The translations under genes were made by a program, and so were the position numbers. The notes under the pieces were generated by a model. That model saw only the letters and a program-made list of their open reading frames with translations, was not told where the DNA came from and did no database searches. Source: Platerodrilus igneus (lineage: Eukaryota; Arthropoda; Insecta; Coleoptera; Lycidae). From it: a stretch of 64,000 bases of DNA. This document shows positions 53,222-64,000 of the stretch, one piece after another (position 1 is the first letter of the stretch; each line of letters starts with the position of its first letter). The stretch spans positions 62,001 through 126,000 of the forward strand of contig JARFIW010001090.1 in the NCBI GenBank assembly GCA_036346225.1, given 5' to 3'.

Positions 53222-53947
53222 AATTAAAAGAATCTTATAAATGAATCTAATGAAAAAATAAGTGTCGCTTTAAAATCAAAAATCAAAGAAGATTTTAAAA
53301 ATGTTTTTAATGAGCAACCAAACTCGTGCATCAATAATTTCAAAATAGAATTAAAATTAAAAGATGGAGCACAACCAGTATTTCATAGAGCATATGATAT
53401 GCCTTTTGATTTAAAAGAAAAAGTAAAGTTGGAATTGTCAAAATTAATAAAGTCCGGTATAATAAAAAAAATCAAGTTTAGTAAGTGGGCAAGTCCCATT
53501 GTGGTGGTTCCAAAAAGGAATTCTTGTGAAATAAGAATTTGTGTAAATTTTAAGAAAACCTTAAACCCAGCTTTAGACAGTGGTCATTGCGTATTACCAT
53601 TACCGGAAGGTATTTTTGCATGCCTTAGTGGTCATGAATATTTCACTAATTTAGATTTAAAGAGTGCTTACCAACAATTAAAGGTTAGTGAAAGGTCACA
53701 AGCTATGTTGGTTATAAACACTCATTTGGGACTTTTTGTTTATACAAGGTTAACTTATGGAGTTAGCTCAGCGCCAGGGAACTTCCAAGCGGTGATGGAT
53801 AGCATATTATCAGGATTAAAAAAGACTAAATGTTATCTTCATGATATTTTAATTTTTGGGTCGTCATTACAAGAATGTTACGAAAATGTAAAAAAAGTTT
53901 TAGAAAGACTCGATGAGTTTAATGTCAAATTAAATGCAAAAATGTAG
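53222..53947 (+). pseudogene. reverse transcriptase of LTR retrotransposon 2 (YLHD)
   Basis: The usual gypsy RT opening is FHRAYDMPFDLKEKVKLEL, then GIIKKIKFSKWASPIVVVPK and RICVNFKKTLNPAL. FTNLDLKSAYQQL carries motif A Asp. TYGVSSAPGNFQAVMD is intact. The active site reads CYLHDILIFG, so the first Asp of YLDD is His (53,840-53,842), which should abolish catalysis. The frame stops at 53,947, and the next block restarts in another frame 14 bp upstream. Confidence 0.85.
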
Positions 53948-54694
53948 ATTCTTTGAAAATAGGGTGCGATTCCTAGGCCATGTCATTAACGTTAATGGAA
54001 TTCAACCAACAGATGAAAAAGTTTGTGCGATTAAAAGCACACCGGTACCGGAAACATTAACGGAATTAAAAGCTTATCTTGGGTTAGTTAATTATTATGG
54101 GAAATTTGTTCCCATGTTATCGTCAAAATTAAAACCCTTTTACGATTTGTGTCAAGCCGGTGTCAATTTTTCCAGTAGTTGGTCAAAAGATTGCGAAGAT
54201 GCCTTCCAAGCAAGTAAAGATTTTTTAACATCAGATAGCGTGTTAACACATTACAACCCGAAACTTCCTATATATGTCACATGTGATGCTAGTAGTTACG
54301 GTGTAGGATGCGTCCTTAGTCATAAAATAAATAACTTAGAAAATCCTGTACTTTTTGCATCTAAGACATTGTCGGCTACTGAAAAAAGTATAGTAATGTA
54401 GAACGTGAAGCATTAGCAATAATATTTGCATTAAAAAAATTTCATAAATATGTATATGGTTGTCACTTTACCTTGATAACGGATTATCAACCGTTACAAT
54501 TTATTTTCGGTAAAGACAAAGGCATTCCAACGTCGGCAGCAGCGAGAGTTACTCGTTGGGCAATTATGCTTTCGGGGTATCGGTATGATATTCTATACAA
54601 AAAGGATTATCAATCAGCCATGCGGATGGGCTGTCTCGCTTACTGTGCAATGATAAATCTGAAATTCTGGATTTTGTATACTCGTTCAACTTAA
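53934..54694 (+). pseudogene. RT connection and RNase H of LTR retrotransposon 2
   Basis: CRFFENRVRFLGHVINVNGI and LTELKAYLGLVNYYGKFVP are the RT thumb and connection. RNase H starts IYVTCDASSYGVGCVLSH (Asp present) and continues FASKTLSATEKS, with a stop at 54,401. It resumes VEREALAIIFALKKFHKYVYG and LITDYQPLQFIFGKD to 54,694. The domain removes the RNA template. Confidence 0.8.
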
Positions 54695-54735
54695 TTAATG
54701 TATTTTCCTTAAACACAGAGAATATTGCTCATGCG

Positions 54736-55362
54736 GTGCAAAGAGATCCAGTACTAGTTAAAGTAGCTGATCTTACCCTCTCGGGTTGGCCTCATTCGGT
54801 TTCAGACGAAAGCCTAAAGCCATACTTTAAAAGATGCAATGAACTATCAGTCGAGCAGAATTGCATTCTGCGGGGAAATAAAGTAATTATACCACAAAAA
54901 TTACAAGATGAAATCTTAAGATTGTTCCATGAACAACACATTGGTATTGTCCGCAGTAAGATGCTTATGCGTTCTTATTGTTGGTGGCCTAACATGGATG
55001 CAGATATAGAAAAATTCATTGCATTATGTAACGCTTGTCAACAAGTTCAAAATTTTACAACCAATAATAAAATAAAGTTATCGTGGGGTAAAGCCCCGCA
55101 TAATTTTTTTAGAGTGTTTATAGATTTCTTCATAAAACATCAATTTGTATTTTTAATATTAGTAGACCAAAATTCCAAATGGGCGGAGGTTAAAATAATG
55201 AATGCTGATACTAATGCAGCAGAAACTATAGCTAAACTAAAAGATATCTTTTATGTATTTGGTATACCGGTAGAATTGGTGTCTGATAACGGACCACCAT
55301 TTAATTCTAATGAATTTATATCCTTTTGCCAAGCTAATGGTATTAAGCCAGTCAGAGCTTAA
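54736..55362 (+). pseudogene. integrase of LTR retrotransposon 2, C-terminally truncated
   Basis: The zinc-binding part is LFHEQHIGIVRSKMLMR, then WWPNMDADIEKF and CNACQQ. The catalytic core has FRVFIDFF (first Asp) and VELVSDNGPPFNSNEF (second Asp). The frame ends at KPVRA just before the stretch that should hold the catalytic Glu. Integration in cis is impossible, so the last insertion needed an intact parent copy. Confidence 0.85.
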
Positions 55363-55448
55363 TTTCAACTTCTGCACCTACCTTATCTTTTTCTTACAAC
55401 TCGTTGTGGCAGAGTTATAAAGCCTCCTAGGAAACTAGATCTTTAATA

Positions 55449-55461
55449 AGAAAGGGGAAAA
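55449..55461 (+). promoter_or_regulatory. polypurine tract of LTR retrotransposon 2
   Basis: AGAAAGGGGAAAA directly abuts the TGTTATG start of the 3' LTR and is the plus-strand primer site. Confidence 0.75.
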
Positions 55462-57084
55462 TGTTATGTATGTATTTAGCAATATATGTGCCAAAGCGGA
55501 AGGCGTAACTTGATGGTTTTCTGCCACTTCTGATTTTTTTCCTCTTTATATCATTAAAAGATGGTTTTTCAAGCTTGAACCGGTCGATTTTAATACCCAA
55601 ACGGGTCGCAAATAAATTTGGTTTTTGCAAGTGCATTAAGCAAGGTTTTAGCAATGTATGTGCCAAAGCGGAAGGTGTAACTCGATAGTCTTCTGCCACT
55701 TCTGGTTTGTCTTCCTATTTATATCATTAAGAGATGGTTTTTGAAACATACACGCGTCGATTTTGATACCCATACGGGTCGCAAGTAAATTTGGTTATTG
55801 CAGGTACATTAAGGATGGTCTTAACAATATATGTGCCAAAGCGGTAGGTGTAACTCGACGACCTTCTGCCACTTCTGATTTTTTTCCTATTTATATCATT
55901 AAAAGATGGTTTTTGAAGCTTACACGGGTCGATTTTGATACCCATACGGGTCGCAAGTAAATTTGGTTTTGGCGGGTGCATTATGGATGGTTTTAGCAAT
56001 ATATGTGCCAAAGCGGATGGTGTAACTCGATGGCCTTCTGCCACTTCTGACTTTTTTCCTCTTTATATCATTAAAAGATGGTTTTTCAAGATTGAACGGG
56101 TCGATTTTGATACCCAAACGGGTGGCAAGTAAATTTGGTTTTTGCAAGTGCATTAAGTAAGGTTTTAACAATATATGTGCCACAGCAGAAGGTGTAACTC
56201 GATGGCCATCTGCCACTTCTGATTTTTCTTCCTATTTATATCAATAAAATATGGTTTTTAAGCTTACACGGGTTGATTTTGATACCCATACGGGTCGCAA
56301 GTAAATTTGGTTATTGCAGGTGCATTAAGGAAGGTCTTTACAATATATGTGCCAAAGCGGAAGGTGTAACTCGACGGCCTTCTGCCACTTCTGATTTTTT
56401 TCCCTCTTTATATCATTAAAAGATGGTTTTTCAAGCTTGAACGGGTCGATTTTGATACCCAAACGGGTCGCAAGTAAATTTGGTTTTTGCAAGTGCATTA
56501 AGCAATGTTTTAACAATATATGTGCCACAGCAGAAGCTGTAACTCGATGGCCTTTTGCCACTTCTGTCTTTTTTCGTATTTATATCATTAAAAGATGGTT
56601 TTTGAAGCGTACACGCGTCGATTTTGATACCCATACGGGTCGCAAGTAAATTTGGTTATTGCAGGTGGATTAAGGAAGGTCTTAACAATATATGTGCTAA
56701 AGTGGAAATTGGATGCCTTCGGCCATTTGATTTGTTTTGCTTTATTATTTAAGGGGGGTTTTTAAAACCCATACGGGTCGAAAATTAATTTGGATCTACC
56801 GGGGCTTTAAGAGTGGTCATTTCAATAGTTGTGCGAAGGCGGAAGGTGTAAGTGTAACTCCATTTCTGAAATCGTATTTTGTGTATTCATTAAGGTCTGC
56901 ATGAAAAATTTACTGCTGGGATTTTACTGCCAGTTATACATCTTCTTACTCGTAAAAATTACTGCTAGAATTTTATTGCTAACTTCACACCGGTATGTAT
57001 TACACACATTCTTTATGTAATTATCGGTCTCAAATATTCATTAAACTGTATTCAATGAATTGTCTTTTATTAAAATACACAACA
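55462..57084 (+). repeat. 3' LTR of LTR retrotransposon 2, expanded
   Basis: It starts TGTTATGTATGTATTTAGC and ends ACACAACA. The minisatellite replaces the LTR part corresponding to 51,700-51,800 of the 5' LTR. Confidence 0.8.
55482..56830. repeat. 171-172 bp minisatellite with two alternating monomer types
   Basis: ATATGTGCC-type starts lie at about 55,485, 55,656, 55,827, 55,998, 56,170, 56,342, 56,514 and 56,686. Type A has TTTTTCAAGCTTGAAC and CCCAAACGGG. Type B has GAAGCTTACACG and CCCATACGGG, then GGTTATTGCAGG. The order is A B B A B A B plus a worn last copy. Open frames on both strands are repeat artefacts. Confidence 0.9.
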
Positions 57085-57267
57085 ATATCTAATGATGACT
57101 TTAGTTAAAGACTCCTGCTCCTTTAAAAATACTATGTTGGTGTAAAAATGTGCTTTTGGTAAGATTTACTGGGGAATTTTTGTACTGCCAGGACATTTCT
57201 GATGAAATATTCACATTTGTGTGAATTCAACATAATCTTAATTCTTTTTTAAATTTTTTTTATTAAC

Positions 57268-58071
57268 TACCCTAGCAAATTACAGTTCACAATTGAATAC
57301 GAAATAAATGAAAAATCTAATTTCCTAGATATGACATTGTGTCGAAATAAAAACAAAATTAAAAGCAAATGGTATACAAAACCAATGTGGTCAGGCAGGT
57401 ACATAAACTTTTTACCAAACCTTTAGCTCAAAAAAAAAATTGGTCATAATTGGTCTAGCAGATAGTACAATCAAATTATCATATGCGGAATTTAGATATG
57501 AAGCTATTAAGAAAGCTAAAAACACACTTCAAAATAATAACTATCCGCAAAACTTAATTAATAAAATTTTTAAAAAACGTATATGTAAATTCTACAACAA
57601 TATTTCAACTGAGAATTATATAGCAGATGATAAAAAATTAAAATACATATCACTACCATATTTACCCGAGCTTTTAGAGAAATTACAAAATCTGTTCAAA
57701 AAATTTAATCTAGCAATAGCACACAAAAGCTTTAATTTGATCAATAATTTATTTAATAAACTGAAAGATCAAGTACCGAAAAATAGAAAAACACTCCATA
57801 TATAAAATTCCGCCTCAGACAAACTGTAAACATGTATATATTGGACAAAGCTCACAACACCTTGAAAAACGCCTTAATAGTTATAAATACGTTAAGAAAA
57901 ATCAGACAGTACTTACTAAGCATGATGCAACAACAGCCAAGCATAATTTTGATTTTAACCAAACAAAAATTTTAAAAACTGAAATTTAAAAAAAAAACGA
58001 GAAGTACTTGAAATGATTTATATAGCAAAAACCCCTATTGCAGTTAATGAAAAGACTGATATTAAAAAATA
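57268..58071 (+). pseudogene. Penelope-like family 3, 3' fragment
   Basis: It starts at KLQFTIEYEINEKSNFLDM (after RT motif D) and reads KSKWYTKPMWSGRYINF. The 57,440-57,805 frame has NYPQNLINKIFKKR, LKYISLPYLPELLEKLQNLF and NKLKDQVPKNRK. The GIY-YIG end is frameshifted but visible (NCKHVYIGQSSQHLEKRL near 57,820). A C-terminus EVLEMIYIAKTPIAVNEKTD follows. No RT core is present, and it abuts the LTR retrotransposon 180 bp away. Confidence 0.75.
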
Positions 58072-58690
58072 AGTAAAATATGCTATAATATAATTAAATA
58101 AAACACGACAATAAACACTGATTCATAATTTCTACATATAGTATTAATATTAATTCTAAGAAATAAGTTTCAGTGTAATTAACTGGTTAAAACAGATAAC
58201 AACCATACGATTATCTTGCTAAAATTGTAACAATCGTTTCGGATAAAATGAATATTAATTTAACGTTTGTGACGAACAATATTAGCCTACCTATATGTAA
58301 ATAAATTTGTCTAAATTGGTGGTATTGTAAAAAACATTAATAATTTAATGTATAGTGTACGTGAGTTATTTATAATTTTAAATAGTGTTGACAAATTTAA
58401 TTGATAAATATCCTAATTACTGATACAGTGTAATCAATACGTATTTGAAAATTAATTGTGTGTGCGAATATTTCGTTTTAAGGTAATAGTAAAAATACGT
58501 AAATATAGATCTATGTATCTTTCTGTTATAGCTAACCATGATAAAAGACCCAAGGTGTAGGGTTGAGACATCTGGAAGAAAAATAAATTATATTAATTTG
58601 CAAGATACGAAACAGTTTATTGATGTAATGTGTATTTATATAAATCTAAATTTCCAAGAATGCTAGAAAATATTTTGTAGAATTGTACAA

Positions 58691-58697
<7 letters not shown>
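58072..58697. other. no gene seen
   Basis: AT-rich sequence, possibly the 3' untranslated part of the PLE fragment. Confidence 0.4.
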
Positions 58698-58740
<43 letters not shown>

Positions 58741-58835
58741 CTTCAAAAAAAAAAAATAAATTCTCGAAAGCTCGAGTTATAGAATAAAGAGTAGACTTCC
58801 ATAATTGCTGCAATCCTCAATAAATTATATAATTT

Positions 58836-58863
<28 letters not shown>
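58698..58863. repeat. two (TA)n microsatellites around 100 bp of spacer
   Basis: TA runs at about 58,698-58,737 and 58,838-58,863. The second directly borders mariner-type element 2. Confidence 0.85.
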
Positions 58864-58864
<1 letters not shown>

Positions 58865-58869
<5 letters not shown>

Positions 58870-60766
58870 ACCATAAAGTCCGGATCCATAATAATAAAAT
58901 GAAAACGACGTATTTTTATGAAAACTCCAAAAAACATCAATTTTAGTTTTTTCTTGCGGTTTTATTGCTTATAGTTTCAGCTTTGTAGATTCATCCCCTA
59001 AGGTAGGGTGAAATCAACCCTTTAAATCTTAAGTAGCAATTGGTGTCAAGTGACATATCATTAGAAAGCCTATTTCGTCCTCTTTTCAAAAATGTCTTAC
59101 TTTTTAATCTTCGTCAAGTACTTTACGAGATATTGATTTTTCTAAGAATTAAGTTAACTAATATAAAAACCGATCTGACCCTCCATTTGCATTTAATACT
59201 AACCTTTTATTCAAAAAATGTCTAGTTACCTACTGCATTTAACTGTTAAACTAGTTGTTTCAATAAACGACAGATCATCAACAAAACTGTTAAAATTCGT
59301 AGAATTTGCATTCGTTCAGTGTAGTTTGATGTTTCGAAATTATGGTTAATTTAACCGAAACTCAAAGGATTGAAATTTTAATTTATCTTGGTTATGATAA
59401 TCTTACAAGGACTCACAATGATGTGTGCACATTGTTCAATGCAAAATACTCAAATTGTCAAATAACGCGTTCAACGGTTGGAAAAATAGCCAAAAATTTT
59501 TTGGAAACTGGTAGTGTAAAAGATGTGCCTAAAACTGGTATGTCCAAAAGCCAATAATGATATTAAGTTAGTTCTTTTGAAAGTAGAAGAGAATCCACAT
59601 TTGTTGACACAATCACTTGCTGTGGAAAACGAAATTAGCCAGAGTTCAGTGCGTAAGATTCTAAAGAAGGAAAAGTTTCATCCCTACAAAATTCAAACAG
59701 TTCAAGAACTGAACGAAGACGATTGTGATAGACAACTGTAATTTTGTGAAGTGGTTATGCACATGCAAGCAAATAATCCGAATTTTTATCATCTCATTGT
59801 ATTTTCCGACGAGCCAACTTTCACTGTAAATGGAGACGTTAATCGACAAAATTGTCATTACTGGAGTTGAGAGAACCCTTACTGGATGCGAGAACGCACA
59901 CTCTATACCCTCAAAAGGTAAATGTGTGAGTAGGAATAACAGGTGAAAGGATACTAGGACCATGCTTTTTTGATAGCACCCTCACTAGAGAAATATACCT
60001 CAATTTCCTTCAAATTGATTTACTACCTGCTCTTGTTACACTTGAACCCGATGAAGAGAATCCTGATCTCCTTAATAGGGTTTGGTTTCAATAAGATGGT
60101 GAACCGCCTCATTTCGCACGTTATGTTTGTGAATTTCTAGATGCTAACCTTCCAGGTAGATAGATTGGCAGGCGAGGGCCAATAGAGTGGCCAGCTAGAT
60201 TGCCAGATCTTACCCCACTTGATTTTTTCTGTGGGGTTATTTAAAATCTAAAATTTATATCACAAGGCCAGAAAATCTTGACGATTTAAAACGGCGAATA
60301 ACTCAAGAAATTCGTCTTATAGAGGCAGATACAATAAACAATGTTCTTCAGGAATTTTTAAATAGAATTGCTTACTGTCAAGAAGTAAATGAGTGGCAAT
60401 TTGAACATTTAATTTAATTTTAATTTCTTGAGACGTATTTGGTTGATGATTGATTAAATAATTTGTGATTGTACTTATTTATTGCATTAGTAAACTTAAT
60501 TTTTCAAAAAATTAATTTCTCGGAAACTAATCGAGGAAGATTAAAACGACATTTTTGAAAAGACGATAAAATAGGCTTTCTAATGATATGTCACTTGAAC
60601 CTATTGCTATTTAATGATTTTACCCTACCTTAGGGGATGAATCTACAGAGCTAAAACTAGAAGCAATAAAATCGCAAGAAAAAACTAAAATTGATGTTCT
60701 TTTGGAGTTTTCCTAAAAATACGTTGTTTTCTTTTATTATTAGGGATCCGGACTTTGCGGTCGCAC
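58865..60766 (+). mobile_element. mariner-type DNA transposon 2
   Basis: Ends GTGTGACCATAAAGTCCGG (left) and GTGCGACCGCAAAGTCCGG (right, reversed) open inverted repeats of about 260-290 bp (58,865-59,155 and 60,500-60,766). TA and TG microsatellites flank both sides. It is unrelated to element 1 at its ends but similar in transposase plan. Confidence 0.85.
59342..60417 (+). pseudogene. Tc1/mariner-superfamily transposase of element 2 (broken)
   Basis: From ATG 59,342: MVNLTETQRIEILIYLGY, then a helix-turn-helix region (STVGKIAKNFLETGSVKDVP). The frame shifts at 59,520 and continues SSVRKILKKEKFHPYKIQ. VFSDEPTFTVNG gives the first Asp (near 59,800). Scattered stops follow. QDGEPPHFARYVCEFL (second Asp; the DNA has TAAGATGG, with a stop just before) and PIEWPARLPDLTPLDFF (third Asp present) come next, then the end near 60,417. 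Unlike element 1, all three catalytic positions can be read, but the frame is not open. Confidence 0.8.
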
Positions 60767-60780
60767 TGTGTGTGTGTGTG

Positions 60781-60833
<53 letters not shown>
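60767..60833. repeat. (TG)n and (TA)n microsatellite
   Basis: A TG run up to 60,788 then a TA run to about 60,832, between the transposon and satellite. Confidence 0.85.
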
Positions 60834-60835
<2 letters not shown>

Positions 60836-61166
60836 TCCTTCTTTCAATTACTTGCTTGATTTGAAATGATCATTTGAGCTTTGCATAAAAAAGTCTAGTC
60901 TAAGTTATTATTTCATCTTATTAATTGTAATACGTTAGTATTTATCAACTTACCTTGTATAAAAAAAACTACCTAAAATATTTATATATTTAATACTTGG
61001 CATACAGTCTAATTTTGAGTGTTATTTCCTGTTTATATCTGACGTAAGTCAAAAAACTTGATAATGTCAGATATGATTGACAAAAATGCTGAACATAATT
61101 GAAAGTTAGGTTTATTTATGGTTCTGTACACGATTTGGATTGGTAAATTTCCCAATTATAGTCATT

Positions 61167-61240
61167 GGTCTCGGTGGCGTAATTGGTAAACTCATGGTCC
61201 CGGCAAGACTGAGATGCAGGTTCAAATCCTGTCCAAGACT
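61167..61240 (+). tRNA. tRNA-like segment, satellite copy 20
   Basis: The anticodon-type arm is GGTC-CCGGCAA-GACT. The D-arm is broken (AAACTCATG), while the B box GGTTCAAATCC is intact. Confidence 0.35.
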
Positions 61241-61573
61241 TTATATTTTCCTTCTTTCAATTACTAGCTTGATTTGAAATGATCATTTGGGCTTTGCATA
61301 AAAGTCTAAGTTATTATTTCATCTTATTAATTGTAATACGTTAGTATTTATCAACTTACCTTGTGTAAAAAAAACTACCTAAAATATTTATATATTTAAT
61401 ACTTGGCTTATAGCCGTAATTTTAAGCGTTGCTTCCTGTCTATATCTGACATAAGTCAAAAAACTTGACAATGTCAGATCTGATTGACAAAAATGCTAAA
61501 CGTAATTGACAGTTAGGTTTATGTATGGTTCTGTACACGATTTAGATTTGTAAATTTCCCAATTATAGTCATC

Positions 61574-61647
61574 GGTCTCGGTGGCGTAATTGGTAAACGC
61601 ACGGTCCCGGCAAGACTGAGATGCAGGTTCAAATCCTGTCCAAGACC
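61574..61647 (+). tRNA. tRNA-like segment, satellite copy 21
   Basis: Best plus-strand copy: GGTCTCGG/CCAAGACC acceptor, GCG/CGC D-stem, loop CCGGCAA and B box intact. Confidence 0.4.
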
Positions 61648-61783
61648 TTATATTTTCCTGCTTTCAATTACTAGCTCGAATTGAAATTATCATTTTGGCT
61701 TTGCATAAAAGTCTGAATTATTTCTTCTTATTAATTGTAATACGTTAATATTTATCAACTTACCTTGTGTAAAAAACTACCTG

Positions 61784-61828
<45 letters not shown>

Positions 61829-61831
<3 letters not shown>

Positions 61832-62305
61832 GTGTTGAAATTAGCAGGTTTTAGGTCGGCTGGTAATAAAGAAAACTCTTTTTATGGCCTAAATTTTGCA
61901 TATATTTTATGCTTGATCACAGGCAATAACTAAAATGTACAAACTATTAACAAACTACTAAAGTGAATAAAATAACTACTTACAGTGAGGGTATTTACAT
62001 TAGCTTATTCTGAAGAATTTTTAGAACAATTTTCTTTAATAATTAAAAGAAATAATGTGTATATATAAAATTTGATGAAATAAAATATTGGTTTGATAAA
62101 AGTAAAAGTCAATTTTGATTAAATGATTTTATATATATATCTTGATCTTTTGTTTAACTTGCATGTGTATGTATGTTATGTATATAATAATTTTTTTTTA
62201 GTTTTAATTTTAATATGATACATATAATAGCGTCCTCATGTGTATGTTTATATTAGGAGGAGGTGAATATTGAATGTATCATATTGTTTGGTGTTTTGTG
62301 TATTG
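61829..62305. other. no gene seen
   Basis: AT-rich region between the TA microsatellite and GT-rich repeats. It could be the 3' untranslated part of the minus-strand PLE, but nothing proves it. Confidence 0.4.
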
Positions 62306-62309
62306 TGAG

Positions 62310-62612
62310 TATTTATTTTGTGTGTGTGTGTGTATGTGTGTGTGTGTGTGTGATGTGTGTGTGTGTGTGTGTGTGAGAGAAAGGGAGAGAGAGAAGTAGT
62401 GGGTTTGTAGGTGGTGTGTGTGTGTGTGTGTATGTGAGTGTGCTTTTATTATAGTTAGATATACTTAAGAATGCACTTGTATTTATTTTGTGTGTGTGTG
62501 TGTGTGATGTGTGTGTGAGAGAGAGAGAAAGGGAGAGAGAGAAGGAGTGGGTTTGTAGGTGGGTGTGTGTGTGTGTGTGTATGTGAGTGTGTTTTTTATT
62601 ATAGTTAGATGT
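62310..62612. repeat. (GT)n/(GA)n microsatellite in a tandem duplication
   Basis: GT runs, a GAGAGAAAGGGAGAGAGAGA block and GTGGGTTTGTAGGTGG occur twice about 160 bp apart (62,310-62,480 and 62,481-62,612). Both are followed by TTATTATAGTTAGAT. Confidence 0.85.
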
Positions 62613-62647
62613 ACTTAAGAATGCACTTGTAAAATCAATTCTTAGAC

Positions 62648-63694
62648 TTATTGTTCTTTATATTTTTCTTTAAAGTTTAAAAGGTATGAGTATATACTGC
62701 TCAGATTATCAATATCACTTTTTGTATTTAATGAATTTGAATTTCTATAAATATGGCACATTTCTAAAAATATTCTTTTAAATTTGTTAATTTCTATTTG
62801 TAAAATTTGTGGATTATTGAAATTTATTTTATGTTCATCATTAAGTGTGTGTATTGCAAGGGCACATGCTTTAGGTTTAACTTTATATCGCTTTTATGTT
62901 GTATGATTCTTTGTTTTAAATTTTGAGATGTTTGGCCAATATATGAACGATCACAATCTAAACAATTTAATTTATAAATTACATTTCTTTGTTGCAATTC
63001 ATTGGTTTTGTCTTTAAGTTTGGAAAATAATTTATTTATAGAATTTACGTTTTTTTTAGCAATGTTGATATTAAGGTTTTTAAATATGTTAATAATTTTA
63101 TGTGTCAGTCCTTGTATGTATGGAAGAGATTTATAGATTTGGTTATGGATGTTGTTGTTTGTATTATCAAGTTCTTTATTTTTGGTAATTTGTCTATGTC
63201 CTTGGTTGTATAATAAATTGTTTATTAAAGAATTAGGGTAGTTATTATTTTTTAAAAGCTTATTCAGTATTTTTAAATTCTTTTGGTATAAAGTAGGATG
63301 TGATATATGTTTAATTCTATTTTTTAATCCTAAAATAAAGTTAATTTTTATATCAAATGAGTGGTAAGAGTGATAATTTATATAGCGTCCAGAGCTAGTG
63401 GGTTTGATATACCAGTCAGTAATTATTTGATTATTGTTTTGTCTGATAACAAGAGTATCTAAAAATGGTACCGAGTTGTTACTTTCAGTTTCTATTGTGA
63501 ATTTTATGTTTTCGTTATATTTGTTGAATGTTTCTAAGGTGTAGTCTATTTTATCTTTTGGAATAGCGGTTAGTATGTCGTCTACAAATTTTTTGATAAA
63601 TGGTAATTTAAATGTAAGATTAGGTATGATTTTATCTAAAAGTGTATTCATTATAATTTCTGCTATGATCGGACTTAAGTTGGATCCCATTGGA
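62648..63694 (-). pseudogene. Penelope-like family 4, minus-strand copy, 5'-truncated
   Basis: From PMGSNLSPIIAEIIMNTLL the frame has FIKKFVDDILTAIP (VDD intact), VPFLDTLVIRQNNN, YIKPTSSGRYINYHSYHS, QIYKSLPYIQGLTHKIINIF, and GIY-YIG at VIYKLNCLDCDRSYIGQTSQ near residue 265. A frameshift near 62,880 moves the C-terminus to another frame that ends at 62,648 (IYSYLLNFKEKYKEQ-stop). The fingers and motif A of RT are missing because the copy ends at 63,694. Confidence 0.8.
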
Positions 63695-64000
63695 CATAAA
63701 ATTATTAACATCTTTAAAAACCTTAATATCAACATTACTAAAAAAAAACGTAAATTCTATAAATAAATTATTTTCCAAACTTAAAGACAAAACCAATGAA
63801 TTGCAACAAACAAATGTAATTTATAAATTAAATTGTTTAGATTGTGATCGTTCATATATTGGCCAAACATCTTAAAATTTAAAACAAAGAATCATACAAC
63901 ATAAAAGCGATATAAAAGTTAAACCTAAAGCATGTGCCCTTGCAATACACACACTTAATGATGAACATAAAATAAATTTCAATAATCCACAAATTTTACA
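63695..64000 (+). pseudogene. Penelope-like family 4, plus-strand copy, head-to-head, cut by window end
   Basis: It starts HKIINIFKNLNINI and repeats 63,108-62,800 of the other copy inverted, with KDKTNELQQTNVIYKLNC and RSYIGQTS followed by a stop (CAA to TAA, 63,873) in the GIY-YIG domain. The copy continues out of the window. Confidence 0.75.

Larger units (their letters stand above)
51687..57084 (+). mobile_element. Ty3/gypsy LTR retrotransposon 2, full span, defective
   Basis: A 5-bp duplication ATATC (51,682-51,686 and 57,085-57,089) borders LTRs that start TGTTATGTATGTA and end ACACAACA. Order gag, protease, RT, RNase H, integrase is that of Ty3/gypsy. The 5' LTR is 191 bp, and the 3' LTR is 1,623 bp because of a minisatellite. 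Every domain carries at least one break. Confidence 0.9.
60838..61785 (+). repeat. tRNA-like satellite, opposite orientation, 2.3 monomers
   Basis: Monomers start at 61,167 and 61,574 (407-bp spacing), with the tRNA-like part on the plus strand. The downstream T-rich run is TTATATTTTCCTTCTTTC, weaker as a terminator than in the main array. Hairpin arms read TATCTGAC and GTCAGAT. The block ends at a TA microsatellite (61,786-61,828). Confidence 0.9.

Noticed and set aside
55427..56649. Several overlapping ORFs in the 55.4-56.6 kb repeat, such as MAEGHRVTPSALAH
   Set aside because: Monomers are 171-172 bp and mostly not in a constant frame, and both strands are open, so this is a noncoding minisatellite.

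Overview
The window is AT-rich animal DNA with no bacterial traits: no operons, no ribosome-binding sites and no long uninterrupted genes. Nearly all recognisable coding sequence comes from transposable elements. The mix of RTE/BovB-like and CR1-like LINEs, several Penelope-like elements (PLEs), two Ty3/gypsy elements, two mariner-type transposons with a DUF4817-like transposase, and a tRNA-containing satellite suggests an insect genome. A beetle is my guess, but nothing here proves it. I see no conserved multi-exon host gene. The only host-gene candidates are a small secreted-protein ORF with a broken tandem paralogue (38.9-39.7 kb) and a frameshifted ORF with a TATA box (40.6-41.2 kb).

Layout. 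1-3,014: broken RTE-type LINE plus a second RTE 3' tail. 3,020-5,171: mariner-type transposon with long inverted ends. 5,192 to about 10,557: LTR retrotransposon reduced to gag and protease. 10,700-14,807: inverted counterpart of the first 3 kb, with a longer RTE copy on the minus strand. 14,808-15,015: isolated satellite piece. 15,061 to about 19,440: CR1-like LINE, minus strand. 19,985-38,253: tandem satellite of about 405-410 bp monomers, each with a tRNA-like segment on the minus strand. The satellite is interrupted by a palindrome of two inverted LTRs (21,966-23,878, itself carrying a SINE), by a PLE end (27,557-28,165) and by a three-copy PLE composite (30,080-37,662). 38.3-43.7 kb: unique or low-copy DNA with small genes, a palindromic MITE and a minisatellite. 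43.7-50.6 kb: two copies of a second PLE family. 51,687-57,084: Ty3/gypsy element with 5-bp target duplication whose 3' LTR has swollen with a 171-bp minisatellite. 57.3-58.1 kb: fragment of a third PLE. 58,865-60,766: second mariner-type element. 60.8-61.8 kb: satellite in the opposite orientation. 62.3-64 kb: GT/GA microsatellites, then a head-to-head pair of a fourth PLE.

Nothing works together as a pathway. The window is a record of repeat insertion, duplication and decay. The most interesting parts are the tRNA-like satellite, a hairpin-forming module shared by RTE tails and PLE pseudo-LTRs, the inverted LTR-LTR palindrome centred on a primer-binding site, and the minisatellite grown inside an LTR. 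Many frameshifts between near-identical PLE copies fall in homopolymer runs, so some gene breaks may be sequencing error rather than mutation.
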